Of a DNA stretch of 64,000 nt, positions 12,408 to 23,660 are shown piece after piece. Below the pieces are notes generated by a model. The model had not been told where the DNA came from, did not search any database, and worked only from the letters and a program-made list of their open reading frames with translations. Within the stretch, counting starts at the first letter, position 1. Every line of letters starts with the position of its first letter. The stretch lies in assembly GCA_958450365.1 (NCBI GenBank), contig CAUEEP010000736.1, positions 3,530,001 to 3,594,000 of the forward strand. The letters run 5' to 3'. Made by a program: the position numbers and the translations under genes. Origin of the DNA: Mesorhabditis belari (taxonomy: Eukaryota; Nematoda; Chromadorea; Rhabditida; Rhabditidae).

Positions 12408-15400
12408 ATGGTAGAGACGGGCGATTCGAATCAAGCCTACAGCCCGGCTGTGAGTTTGAAAAAATTAAATAGATTATCGAAAAGTTTAGGTTGGCTTCTT
12501 GTACATATTCAATTTGATCGTCGGGACCGGGGCGTTGGCACTGCCAAAAGCATTTCAATCAGCCGGATACTTGCTCAGCATTGTGCTATTGTTGATATCG
12601 GCAGTGATCAGGTAGGCAAAAATTAACAAAGCTCAAGTGGTTCAAGGTATTTGAACTCATTGAACTCTTTGTTCTGTTGGCCTTTTGGTTTTTGAAAGTT
12701 CAAAGAGCTCAAAAACGTTCAGATATCTTTATTTGGCTTATGACTAGTGAAAGCAATAAGAAATTACGACATTTGAAATATTATACTTTCCTATAACCAC
12801 CAAAATAACTTATTTACACTTAAACAGATGCACATAATCAATCAATTTCAGTTATATCTCGGCGACTTTCATCTGTGAAGCTCTTTCTGTAGCCAATGCC
12901 GTCAAAAACAAAGACAAACGGAGACAAGAAGTCGAATATGATGGTTGATAAATCCTGTACTTCATTCATTTTCAATATTTTAGACGTATCTGTCAGTGAA
13001 TCGGGACCATCAAACTTTGAGATCACGCAGCGAGTTGAAGTGGTGAGTTGAAGTTGACAACAGTATTAGCCTTTGGTAGCAAATCAAGCAAATTTACAGT
13101 TACTTAAGTTCTGAAACATTCAAAATCCATTCCAGTCAGCAATGGCCAACATGTTCCTCTCTCGAGCCGGGGTTCTCTTCTCTTCGGTTGCTCTCAATGT
13201 GTATCTTTTTGGAGATCTTGCCATCTACTCCACAACTGTGCCGAAAAGCATGATGAATATGATTTGGTTCGAATCTCTTTGACTTCAATTTTCATAAGCG
13301 TTTCAGTGCTTCAATCAATACATCAACAGTTCAACCAGAGGATCCCTGCCAAGAACACTGGCCACATGTTTTCACGAGGTTTATGGTGTACAGGTAAGTA
13401 ACTGCACTTGATCGTTGACTAATACTGAATAAATTTTTGAATGACTCTAATCATTGCCCAATTCAGGCTATGCGTGCTTGCTTTCATTTGCATCTGCTTA
13501 CCGATGATCATTGTTGGAGTGACGAAGACGAAATATCTACAACTTGCAACAAGTGTCAGTCGATGGACAGGTATTCTATTGGGTAATTGGTCTATTATCG
13601 GGTTTCAGCTTTTTCTTTGATGATCTTCCTTGCTTCGTTGCAACTTGCGACTGATGGTGCGGCCGCTTCTCCACCTCCAGTCAATCTACACGGTTTTGGA
13701 TCATTGTTTGGTGTGACGGTTTATGCATTTATGTGCCATCACTCGCTTCCATCACTTGTAACACCAATGAGGTCAGTTGAAAAGTTGCTAAATATAGAGA
13801 GACGATAACTTCACTAAAAGTTAAACACCAGAAATATTTGGTGATTCTAGAATAACAGTTTGGTGTGCTTAAGTCCGGCACGAGTTTTGTTCGAATCCCT
13901 AGACTCTTGGAACCTAAGACTTGAGTGAGGATGTTCCAAAAAGTCAGTAACCGATCAAATAACAAGGAAATGCCGTCAAGAAGCCAATGCTTAGTTAATG
14001 TAAATAAGAAAGCCAAAGATTTCCTAAAGAGTTTCAACCTTTCTCTTGAGTATGACATTGAATAAACCTTTGTAGTCAGCAAGCAATAACAGCTTGCTCA
14101 AGTATCCAACAACCCTGAAAAGTTTCAAACGATTTCAATTTCAGTTCAAAATCTCGTCTATTCCCCGGTATGACCGGTGTCTACTCAATCGTTCTTCTTT
14201 TCTACTTCACCCTCTCCGTTACCGGAGCTTTCGCTTTCAAACATGTCGAAGACGTCTACACCCTCAACTTTTTCCACGATGACAACAACTCGGCGCTCTA
14301 CTTCTTGATCGATCATTTCTTGGTTTGTCTTTTCATCATATTTCTTTACCATTTCACCATTTTACCAATTTTTCAGGTTCTTTTCCCGATTTTCACCCTA
14401 ACCACAAATTACCCGATTGTCGGGATCACTTTGATCAACAATATTAAAGTGTTGAAGGATATGATTATGCCAGTACCAGAGGGGTAAGTTTACTTATTTA
14501 CAGCTGAACCAAAATCATTTTAAACACTTAATCAAAGGTGATTGTCTAAAAGAAACATGACTGGCTGTACTTTGTGTTCTAGTAAACATTCGCTTTCTGG
14601 CAAAGTCTTGATGCTAGGGAATTAGTGTGCCAGGAAGGGTGCGATTACGAGAGCACAAGGCACTGATGAACCATGACAGCTTAAGAACAACAAAATGGGC
14701 TTTGAACACTAAAAATTGACACAAAGCCTCACAAAAAAACTGGGTGACTGGAGGAAATTTTAAAAAATGACCTAACAATGCCTTTATTAACTTTGGGTAA
14801 CGCTTTCTTGCAGAAATCTCACCGAAGAAGAAACCCTTTTGGAGACAAGCGATGACGAGCGAACCATCCAAAGGCCTCACTCGAGATCGATAAGGCTCGT
14901 GCTTTTTTTTCGTTCACTTTTAACCAAATTTTTGAGTGACTTTCTTTTGCTAACTATATTAACCATATAATAAATTAAGTATTTAGAAAAGTTGATCCGA
15001 GGGATTTAATCATTCCGGCAGTCGTCATCGCTCTACCGACTTGCATTTCTTTGTTTACGGATAATGTAAGGTTTTAGAATAAAAATTCTTTTCAAAAGTT
15101 ACAGTTTGTGAGATTTGACTTGACAGTAGCATTCCATTTTGTTAAGATATGCAAATTCATTCAAGAACATTAGTGTCAGATCAAAAAGCGACTCGTAAAA
15201 GAAATCTTGATTACAGCTTTGATTGTAAAATTAGAGAACAACTTTACAAAGCTAAGGCTGAAAAATAAATCTTTATTAGCTTAACGTAGAACATGATAAA
15301 GCCCAAAAGATCATTTTCGTTCGAAAACTGGATCAAAATTCGTCAACGATTGGCTTAGCCAAGTAATTCTAACGGAAAACCTAACATTTCTAAGAGAATA

Positions 15401-15714
15401 TGTAAAATTTGAAATCTGATTCCAGCTAAAATGATTAAAGGATGAAAGAATGTTAAAAATTTACGAATTTCCATCTTCAGGTTCTCCTCCTCGCCTCGAT
15501 CACTGGCTCTTACCCAGGCGTCGGTGTTCAATTCATCATCCCTTGTCTTCTCGTCCTAGCCGCTCGAAGCTACTCCAAAACCGTCCTCAACTTCCCAGTA
15601 CCCAAAAAACATCAATCTCCCTTCACCCATCCTGCTTGGATCTATGCGATCTTTGGCTGGGCTTTCTTTTCAATTCTCATGGTCACTTTGAATATGTTCC
15701 ACTTAAGCTTTTAA
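12408..15714 (+). CDS. TMEM104-like multi-pass transporter
   Basis: Thirteen exons give 492 residues: 12408-12449, 12490-12611, 12852-12943, 12984-13042, 13136-13266, 13307-13393, 13467-13570, 13609-13771, 14145-14322, 14377-14483, 14814-14894, 14987-15065 and 15481-15714. Human TMEM104 has about 496 residues. Shared landmarks, in order: YSPAVGFLYIFNLIVGTGAL near the start, a cytosolic charged loop, YLFGDLAIY, VTKTKYLQ, VTVYAFMCHHSLPSLVTP, VYTLNFF, FPIFTLTTNYPI and SYPGVGVQFIIP. The family resembles amino acid/auxin permeases with about 10-11 membrane segments; the substrate is not settled. The start is 6 nt after an AG acceptor. The donor after 14894 must be GC rather than GT for the frame to hold, a known minor class of intron. 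Confidence 0.93.
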
Positions 15715-16207
15715 ATATACTAACGTGTGATTCTTGATACTCAATAGGTGCCATCACTTTTCTCCTTAGTAAATTGCTTTAGTTTCCCCCTTTTTCCCAA
15801 CTGTTGATCAGAAGCATATCAAAAATCAGTGCAATATTTGAAATTTTACCCATTCCATTTCTATTTTTAATCAAAAACCTCTTTGAAATTAGGTGTCCAC
15901 TGGCACGGGTCCCGTCCGGTTTTTCTCAAGTTCACAAAGCTTTTTTTTTTTGCATTCAGTTTCATGCATTTTGTGTTTTGTCATTTAATACTTTTATAAT
16001 ATCAATAGTTCTTGTGAATAGATAAAGTGTTTAGTAAAAATTTTAACCTTAATCAATAATGCACAACAAAATTCACTACCGAGATCAAAGAAAACTTGCT
16101 CAACTCTTTTTTGATTCCAAATTTTTTTTTAAGATTAACTTATTGAGAGAAAAGTCACAATCAGATAACAAAGAAGGAAAGGAGTTGGCAAGAAAAAGTA
16201 GATTTCT
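15715..16207. other. 3' flank of the TMEM104-like gene, no gene seen
   Basis: AT-rich spacer with a T-run near 15943. No coding pattern stands out. Confidence 0.45.
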
Positions 16208-16277
16208 GGAGAGGGGATTGAACCGTCGACCTTTTACTTTGGCAGTTGCTCTAGTCAATGAGCTATCCGGTGCCTTA
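16208..16277 (-). repeat. tRNA-like (SINE-type) sequence
   Basis: Minus strand reads GGATAGCTCATTGACTAGAG (box A-like) and, 40 nt later, CGACGGTTCAATCCC (box B-like). The acceptor and T stems are poorly paired, so this is probably tRNA-derived rather than a working tRNA. Confidence 0.5.
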
Positions 16278-16820
16278 GCATCCAAAAGGAAGACAAAGAA
16301 AGAAGGGAAGACAAGGGAAAATAAGAGAAAAAGAAAGAAAGAAATATCCGTCTTCCTTTAAAAGCGTGTTTTATGAATTGCTTGCTACTGATGGTTTATT
16401 AGTTTTTTCGGCTTTTTTAAAATGTACTTCTTAAGTAAAGTCAATAAAGTCTAAAAAAATCATATCAAAACTCAGAACATAAAAGAATTTTAGGTTACAT
16501 ATCAAAATACTAATATAATTTTTCAAGTAGCCTGACCATTCTATTGTTTAGTTTTAGATTTTAGCTCCAGATTTTAGCTGAAAAAAAAGAGAGTTCGTGG
16601 ATGAGGCTGTCCATTTTTTTTGGGTCACGGGCGTGTGTTGCACGTCTGTCTGTTTGGGTTCGTTGTGGAGAGCTGTCAAGATTCTTGCGGGAAGGCGACC
16701 TCCATTCTCTCATCAAATCTCTTTATCCTATTCTGGAAGCAATTCGTCAATTCCATTCGTCTTTAATCATTCTTTAATTTCGTTTCAATTTTCATTCAAC
16801 TTTATTTTTTTGTCACTTCA
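16278..16820. other. upstream region of the COMT-like gene
   Basis: AG-rich tract at 16288-16350 then AT-rich sequence, and a more GC-rich stretch at 16597-16700 that could be promoter or 5' leader. No specific site can be named. Confidence 0.4.
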
Positions 16821-19800
16821 ATGAGACAGCTATTATTACTAGTGCTTTTACCAGCAGTTGTCGCTAATTTATGGCTACCATTTGTGAGTTTTATAAAAAA
16901 ACCCTAAGTTATTTTGTAGTTTTGATAGTTTATTATAAAGATTTCTTTTATTCAGGCAAACTTTGGCACAATGTTTGGAGCAATTCGAGAAGCAGCTTTC
17001 GGCAGTCGAGATTTAGATAGTGATGTCCCAGTGACAACTCACTCTAATCCGCTTACTTATTTTGCTATGGGTAAGTCGTAGAGTCTTAGTCTTAGTAAAT
17101 AATTCTATGAAAATCTAGAAATCATAAAAATAAGTGCTTCTTTAGCTGGCAAAGAACTCCTGCACAACTTGCAAAAAATCTTTCTTGGTGATGATGAGGA
17201 AGATCAAGAGAAAACGGATGAATACGAGATCCCCGAGTCTTTTCGAGAACTGCCAACAGGTTTTATAACACCTAATCAAATCAAAAATTCATTAGAAATC
17301 CCGGAAGACACAACAACTGTCGATACTTTCCCAATGTCGTACACTTTTGGCCCACCGACCACCGAGGAAACCCCAGTTGTTCCCCGGACATATTTGCCTG
17401 GATTCAAGTTCACTTTTCCTTACACAACACCGAATTGGATGGCTACGACAAGGCTACCGACAATAGGGCCGATTAAACCAAGGGTAGAAATTTGTTCAAA
17501 TGTTAAGGTAACTAAGAAGTCATAAGATTGTGTTTCAAGATATTCTGGTTCAAGATATTCAAGATCTGGCTTGGCTCTGAAGCCAAGCCAGTTCAGGCAG
17601 CATGGCGAGCCAGTAAAGCCAGTCCCAGTAAAAAAATACTGGGACTTTTATGAATCCAAGCAAAGCAAAGCTAAGCTAAAGCCAAGCTAGGCCTGGTTCA
17701 TTTGTCGAAATACTTTTTGACTTTTTTTAATTTCTTCGTTTTAGATTTGGACAAAAGCTGTTATGACAACAACACCAACAACCACTGAAAGTTATATGAT
17801 AACTGAAGAAGAGACAACGATGTATGTGAATCAGTTTACTGATTAAATATTAAAGTATTGAATTGTCTTTCAGAAAAATTGACAATTAGTCTACGATAAA
17901 TAGAAAAAAGTTTTAGAAAATAGCTTTATTTAGGCGACCGGTGCCGATCACGTGGACCCCATTCCCAATCCCAGAATCGACAACTTCTGAGTAAACTTAC
18001 ACATTACAATAAATAAAAAGAAGCAAATTTAGAGAAGTTACAACTGAATGGACGACCACTTCTCCTACTACAACTACAACACAATATATTCGAATCCCCT
18101 GGAAAACCCCTGAATACACTACCCCAACAACAACACTATCTGTTCGGGAAAGAATGACTAGACCGAATATCAGAAAAGTCAGTAAGTAACTGTTCGAAAA
18201 TGAGCAACTTCTAGGTGACTCCAACTCCATCAAGCCGTCCAATCTATCCCACGACAATAAAGGATAAAGATGGATCAACCTGTGAAGTTTGCAGTAGGTT
18301 TAAACTTTGTCATTGAAAACTTATTCAATAACTTCTTTCTTTGTTCCTTTCTTCCTCTCCCTTATCTTTTCTTCTTTATTCTGGACCGGATGGCTTAGTC
18401 TTTAAGGTACTGGATGGCTTAGTGGTTAGAGTAATTGTCCGGAAAACGAGGGTTCAATCCGTTCCTCAGAAATCTGCTTTCTTGTTAATTTCTTCACCTC
18501 TTTGAAAGGCTTCACTTCCTTGATCTCTTTCTTTTTCTAGGACCTGGACGCCAGTGTCGTGTCAAGTTGAGGAGTTTCGAGACCTCGGATCCTCTTTTTC
18601 AATACGCGTACAGTCACTCAACAATGATTGATGACAATATGCAAGCTCTGCTTCGGGTTAGTGCCAACAAGTAAAAAGAGCTAGCATTAGATTAGATATA
18701 GATTAGATTGTAGTCACTTATCGCTCACTTAGTTTACTGTTTTTGTTCCCCAGTTATTAACGTTGAAAAAAACCTTTTTTGATTGATCAATCAAACTTTC
18801 AGGAAACCCAAATGTTCTATTTCCCTCCACCATTATCTTGGAAAAATTCTGCATCACCTGAAGTTGTTCAATTGGTTCAAACACTTATGCTTGCTTCTCG
18901 TCCATCTAGATGCTTAATCGCTGGCATTTTTACCGGACTTTCAGTAATTGGTGAGAAATTTTAAAGAAAATGAAACAATTTCTGGTCAGGAATTGGAACT
19001 CATGTTGACACAAGGGGCATCATTGTTGCTTTGGAGTATCCAGAGTTGGTGCAATATTGGGAAAAGATTGGAATGAGACACGCTCAAAAGGTAGGAGAAT
19101 TTCAATTTATAATAATCTTACTGTACCTCTAACAAGCTCAAAAGAAAATTCAGCTTAATCTGATGTCTCGAATCCAAGTCCGATCCGCTGAAACAATCGA
19201 TAGAGGACTGCAAAAGTTGGCCGCAAACGAGCCGAACACTTTTGATCTCATTTTCTTGGTAAGAACGATTTCCTTCGATTTATTGATCAATTGATTAATC
19301 TTTATTTGTAATTTTTACAGTTATTTGGTTTTATTGGTTTAAAAATAAGTTTTCAGGATGATTACCGAAAGCAAAACTACTTGGATGACTATGAGCAAGT
19401 GATTAAATTGGCTCGACCGGGAGGCATTGTAATCATCAACGAGGTACAACCTGTAGAAAGCTGTAGATAGCTTGTGCAACTAAACCAAGATTATATTGGG
19501 TTGTCCAGTTATGAATGCGCGTTTTTTACTATTTTGTAAATTTCTCAAGATACCAAAAGCAAGAAAAAAATATATATGAGTATTATTCGAAAGCTGAAGA
19601 TCTCCTCTACATTTTGATATAAAAAGTTTTTGAATTTGTTCAGCTTTTGGGAAACTTGACTGCACAGAAGAAGAGGTGGCCAAAAAATGGAAGGGTGCCT
19701 TTGGATCAAGTTTTGGCTCCGCTCAAATTGAGTTAACTGCTTGATGTTTGGCCAATAGATATATCAATACAACTTTTTTTAAAATATAACAATTTCAGAG

Positions 19801-21025
19801 CATCTTTACTTTTCTGGACGGTTATTTTCCACCATAAAACTTGAGGAATAGCTAAGCTGGAATGGGTTTTTTCGAAAACGACCTCTTCCTTTGTGCAGCA
19901 GTCAAATTCCCAAAAAGTTGAATGAATTCAAAAACTTTTTTATTCCAAAATGTAGAGGAGATCTTCAGCTTTCGAATGATATATAACACCCATATAAATC
20001 TGTTCGATATCTTGAGAAATTTACAAAAGAAGCGCCATATGACCCCAATAATTGAATTAAACTTATAAATAAGAATTTGTTAATATTAAGCTGACTGAAT
20101 TATGACTTGTTGATGTTTTAAGTTGAGCTTGAAAATAGTATTTCCAAGTGAAGTTCTTTTTTGAAAGTTTACCAGTTCATCTAATGATTTTTTTGATCTG
20201 TCTCAGGCCCAGAGTGCGAAACTCAGGTGTTCCTATTTGCACAGATTCACTCACTGTTTCTCTTCCATTGATGAATCCAATCGGTAAAGAGAGCGACGAA
20301 ATCAGTGCAAACCAAACTCTTTCCCTTGAATCCCACGTTCGTACCTTGGCTTATCTTAAAGACTAGACTCTTCCCAGCGGACTGAGGAGAGGAGAGTCCT
20401 TGTATAATAGTGCAAGCACCGTCAACCATAGTAGTGTTGTCCTGTGATTTTTTTAATCTATCTTCGCACTCAAGTATTCCTATTTGCGCAGATCACAACC
20501 TGCTTCCACATTTCTCTATCCCTTGCTATTGTCATCCAGTGTTTCCTATCTTGATTGTTCCTGGTACGAAGTCTTCGACTTGCTTGTGCTGGTGGTGGTT
20601 GCACTCTAGCCATCCTTTCTCTGACCGTCTCTGCCACTCTTGTGCTCCACCTCGTTGCTGGTCTTCCGATGGGCCTCTTCTGGTCTCGTGATAGCCACTC
20701 TGTGATTCGTATCGTCCATCTGTCGTCTGTTCTTCTGGCTACGTGGCCGGCCCATCTGAGTCTTTTTCTCTCAATCACTTCCACTGGGTATCTGAGTCCC
20801 GAGAGCTGGCGCGTATCCGTACTTCATCTAATGATTTGAAAGTTAAGGCTTTGAAAGTTCAAATTTCAGGCCCTAAACGGTGGCAGTGTGATGAGCCCAC
20901 CAGAAACAATGAACGCTGATGCCAAAGCCGTTCGAAATATGAACATTCGAATCAAACAAGACACTCGAGTCAGAGCCACATTGCTTCCATTCTCCGGTGG
21001 AACTTGGGTGATCACCAAAATCTAA
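16821..21025 (+). CDS. secreted COMT-type O-methyltransferase with Thr/Pro-rich N-terminal region
   Basis: Thirteen exons: 16821-16883, 16956-17070, 17146-17483 (or to 17507), 17745-17821, 17934-17990, 18033-18177, 18215-18293, 18541-18656, 18803-18950, 18990-19090, 19154-19258, 19357-19443 and 20870-21025, about 528 residues. Residues 1-16 form a signal peptide (MRQLLLLVLLPAVVA). Roughly residues 90-290 are rich in Thr and Pro (TTTPTTTE, TTTSPTTTTT), as in O-glycosylated linkers. The rest matches class III SAM-dependent methyltransferases (catechol O-methyltransferase type): GIFTGLSVI for the SAM loop, ALEYPELV for the ribose-binding acid, FDLIFLDDYRKQNY, and ARPGGIVIINEAL. Usual metal ligands are only partly kept: the D-N pair after the PGG strand reads N-E. 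Intron 12 holds a MITE and a LINE fragment, intron 7 a tRNA-like sequence. Confidence 0.85.
18405..18470 (+). repeat. tRNA-like (SINE-type) sequence in an intron
   Basis: GGATGGCTTAGTGGTTAGAG (box A-like) is followed by GAGGGTTCAATCCG (box B-like). A partial direct repeat of the head lies just before it (18387-18400). It lies in intron 7 of the COMT-like gene, same strand. Confidence 0.55.
19493..20050. repeat. MITE with ATTGGGTTGTCC terminus
   Basis: Left end ATTGGGTTGTCCAGTTATGA and right end CGCCATATGACCCCAAT are imperfect inverted repeats beside TA. Long subterminal arms also pair (AAGCTGAAGATCTCCTCTAC and complement). It lies in intron 12 of the COMT-like gene. The terminus is mariner-like. 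Confidence 0.75.
20176..20837 (-). mobile_element. 5'-truncated LINE insertion with 15-bp target duplication
   Basis: TTCATCTAATGATTT occurs exactly at 20176-20190 and again at 20823-20837. Between them, on the minus strand, a frame of about 120 codons (20784-20470 and a little upstream) carries the C-terminal signature of LINE ORF2 proteins: KRLRWAGHVARR, IGRPATRW and RDREMWKQ. The minus-strand 3' end closes with an A-run next to the duplication. This is the classic product of target-primed reverse transcription. The region 20190-20440 may be the element's 3' untranslated part; it contains pieces resembling 20440-20500. Confidence 0.85.
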
Positions 21026-21306
21026 TCATTTTCCATGTTTTCTGTTTTGAACATCGACTTCAATCCGCCAAGCAAATGTTGGTGTTTTCCAAATCCCGGT
21101 TACAATAAATTGCTTGATTACTATACACTTTAAAAATGCATAAAAATCAATCAAGCTACTTGATTCGTTTTTCTAGACTTTATCCAAAGCCTTTTCAATA
21201 ATTACGGGCACTCAGTTGTTTTTATACAACTGACCAATCTTTAAAGAAGCTTTTCTAGTTAGAATTTTGAAGTTAGAGTTGTTTTTAATACAAGTTTAGT
21301 TAAATT

Positions 21307-21494
21307 TACAGTCGAACTTCGATATAACGAATCGCTCGGGACCAAAAACTTCGATATAATGAACCTAAAATGTGCCCCAAATTTTTTGCGTAGTTGCCCT
21401 GGACGGCCACTGATTGCATTTGGCTGGGGCAGCTACGCAGAAATTTTGGGCACTATTTAGAATTTCAAATTCATTGTATCGAAGTTCGACTGTA
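21307..21494. repeat. MITE with TACAGTCGAACTTCGATA ends
   Basis: Left TACAGTCGAACTTCGATATA and right ATCGAAGTTCGACTGTA are inverted repeats flanked by TA. Diverged relatives lie at 28832-29000 and 38535-38737 (the latter shares CACTGATTGCATTTGGCTGG). Confidence 0.8.
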
Positions 21495-23660
21495 ATCCTT
21501 TTTTTGACAGAAAGTGCGCGCAGCTTTGCGGCTTTGCGGCTTTGTGAGTAAAATGTTTGTAGCTCTAGAAAAATGCGACTTTTGAGTTTCTGCTTAAAAT
21601 ATTGAAATTGGACGTAGAGATTTATATCAAAAATTTCATCAAAAAACATTTGTGAATATTGGTCAATTGCACGCGGAGCAATACTCAAACAAACGAGTGC
21701 TCGTAAAGATTGAACACCCTGAAGCTGATTTGAGCATAAGCAAGGCACAATTCTTATGCACACGCTCAGAACCATCAAACAAGTACAAACACTGAACACA
21801 TTCAACTTTTAAAAAATATCACAATGTAATTAATTTTGCCGTGAACAGAGGTCCAAAAAATGCCTTGGAATCAAAAATCCGAATTCGGATAATTCTTAGT
21901 TGTTGTCCAGGCAAGAAAAATCCAAAGTTTGAGTAAAATCCTCCTACTCACAAAAAGGTTATTACAGCGTAAAGTTTTACGAACAAAATGTTAAGGAATC
22001 GTCAAAATTTCGATTTTTCCGATTTTTCTCATATTCACTTCACAAGAACGTGCCAAACGATGTATTACAAAGTTGTAGTCCTGGTTTTACTCTTTCTAAC
22101 GATACCCTTGCCATTTCTCTGCATTTTGTTTGCGATGAGTTCTGAGATTTTTCCCGGAGTCACTTTTAGACAAATATAGGAAAGAGTGCCCACCGCAGAA
22201 GCAAAATTGAGTTCCTAGGTGTTTTACTACCACATGTGGTAGTAAAAATCCCGACCAGACCGGCTAATCCGGATTTTTAAAAATTACTTATATCCGGATA
22301 CTTGGGAAAAAATAACTGAATTTCGGACTGGGGACCGGGTAAGTGTACTTTTTACCTCTTCAGCCAACTTCTTGACTGTTTATTTAATAGATTTCCATAT
22401 AAATACAATGGAAACAAATATTGGAGAATATTCCGTAAGCTAAAATCACTCAATCAATTGTTCTATCTCCTCTAAATGTTTCTCTAAATGCAAATTTATT
22501 ATTTTTTGAGTGTAAATTGTCTACCTGATTCCGGATCGGGTACCACGGATAGCGTTTTCCTCCAGACCGGGTACCGGATACTCGAACACCTCTAATCGTG
22601 AACAATCAACTTTATCACATTCACTCGCCAGTTAGAATCCTTTTTACGTGCGGTTTAAAGAGTCTGACCCAAAAGCGACGCAGAGCGCTTTCTAAAGCGT
22701 GGATACACTACCGTACCCCGCACAAAATTCCCCTTTTGCCATTCTTTCCACTTTTCGGCACTCTGTCCGGCTTTTATGCCGAGTCCCGCTAAGTTTTCTT
22801 CCTCCTTCGTAAAATCTATGGTGTTCTTGTAGCACGTTTTTAAAGTACCCCCTCTGCCCACCTTCGTTTCCTCTTTTTTATATTGTTCTGCCCATGTTTT
22901 CTGTTTAAATTTCTAAAATGTTTTTATTTCGTTTCTCTCAGCTCCCTGCTACTCCATTGTCTTCGAATCTTTTTGTACTTGCCATATAAACTTAATTTAA
23001 CCAATTCCTTTTAACTAAAGCGCAAATCTAAATAATCTGTCACGGCGCGATCTTCTTGTTACTTTGTGTCAAATTATTCTAGAGAAGGGTTGGTAAGTCT
23101 AAAGGTGTTAGGTAAGGAAGTTAGTTACTAATTCGTCATCAGGTTTGATGATTTGTGACCCATCAAATGAGCAAGATTCTTGCGTCAGATTATTTGAAGA
23201 CAGTTGTCATTTTGTTGCATCAAAGTAACGATGAGTCAGGCTAATGGCAAGTATTAAGCACCTGTTAGTCTGACACTAGTGAGCGCTGCAGTTTCAAATA
23301 AGCAAACTGAATGAAGTTTGAAAACGCTATTCGCATTTAACTGTTTTTGAATTGTTTAAGATTTTTGAATAGTTACAATGTAAAGTTTATTTGCAGAATC
23401 ACTTTGTCAGCCTAACAGATGACTTTCTGACTCTAGAATTGTTTTTATACTGTGGTGATATTCAATTTATTATTGGTTTCACGTGCGAAACTTTTCGCCA
23501 TTTTTTCACTTCTTATTAGCTGCTTTAATGATTTAGAATGTCTTTTAGTGACTAGCGAAAAGCACACATTTCAATCGTCCAAAGGTATACATCGTTGTCG
23601 CAACGAAGAATAAGAGCCGATGATTTATAGACAACGAAGCGACTCATGTAAAAAGGGAAT
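21495..23660. other. intergenic, 2.2 kb, no convincing gene
   Basis: Open frames at 21365-21805 (minus) and 21988-22179 (plus) lack support. A perfect 26-bp palindrome lies at 22222-22247 and a run of GGATCCGG/CCGGAT-type motifs at 22250-22590 may mark a decayed foldback element. The interval also holds the upstream region of the DENN gene. Confidence 0.45.

Noticed and set aside
20410..20839. Two plus-strand frames over the LINE fragment
   Set aside because: Antisense shadows of the minus-strand LINE ORF2 C-terminus.
21365..21805. 146-codon minus-strand frame
   Set aside because: Its end overlaps a MITE terminus and it matches no family; probably chance.
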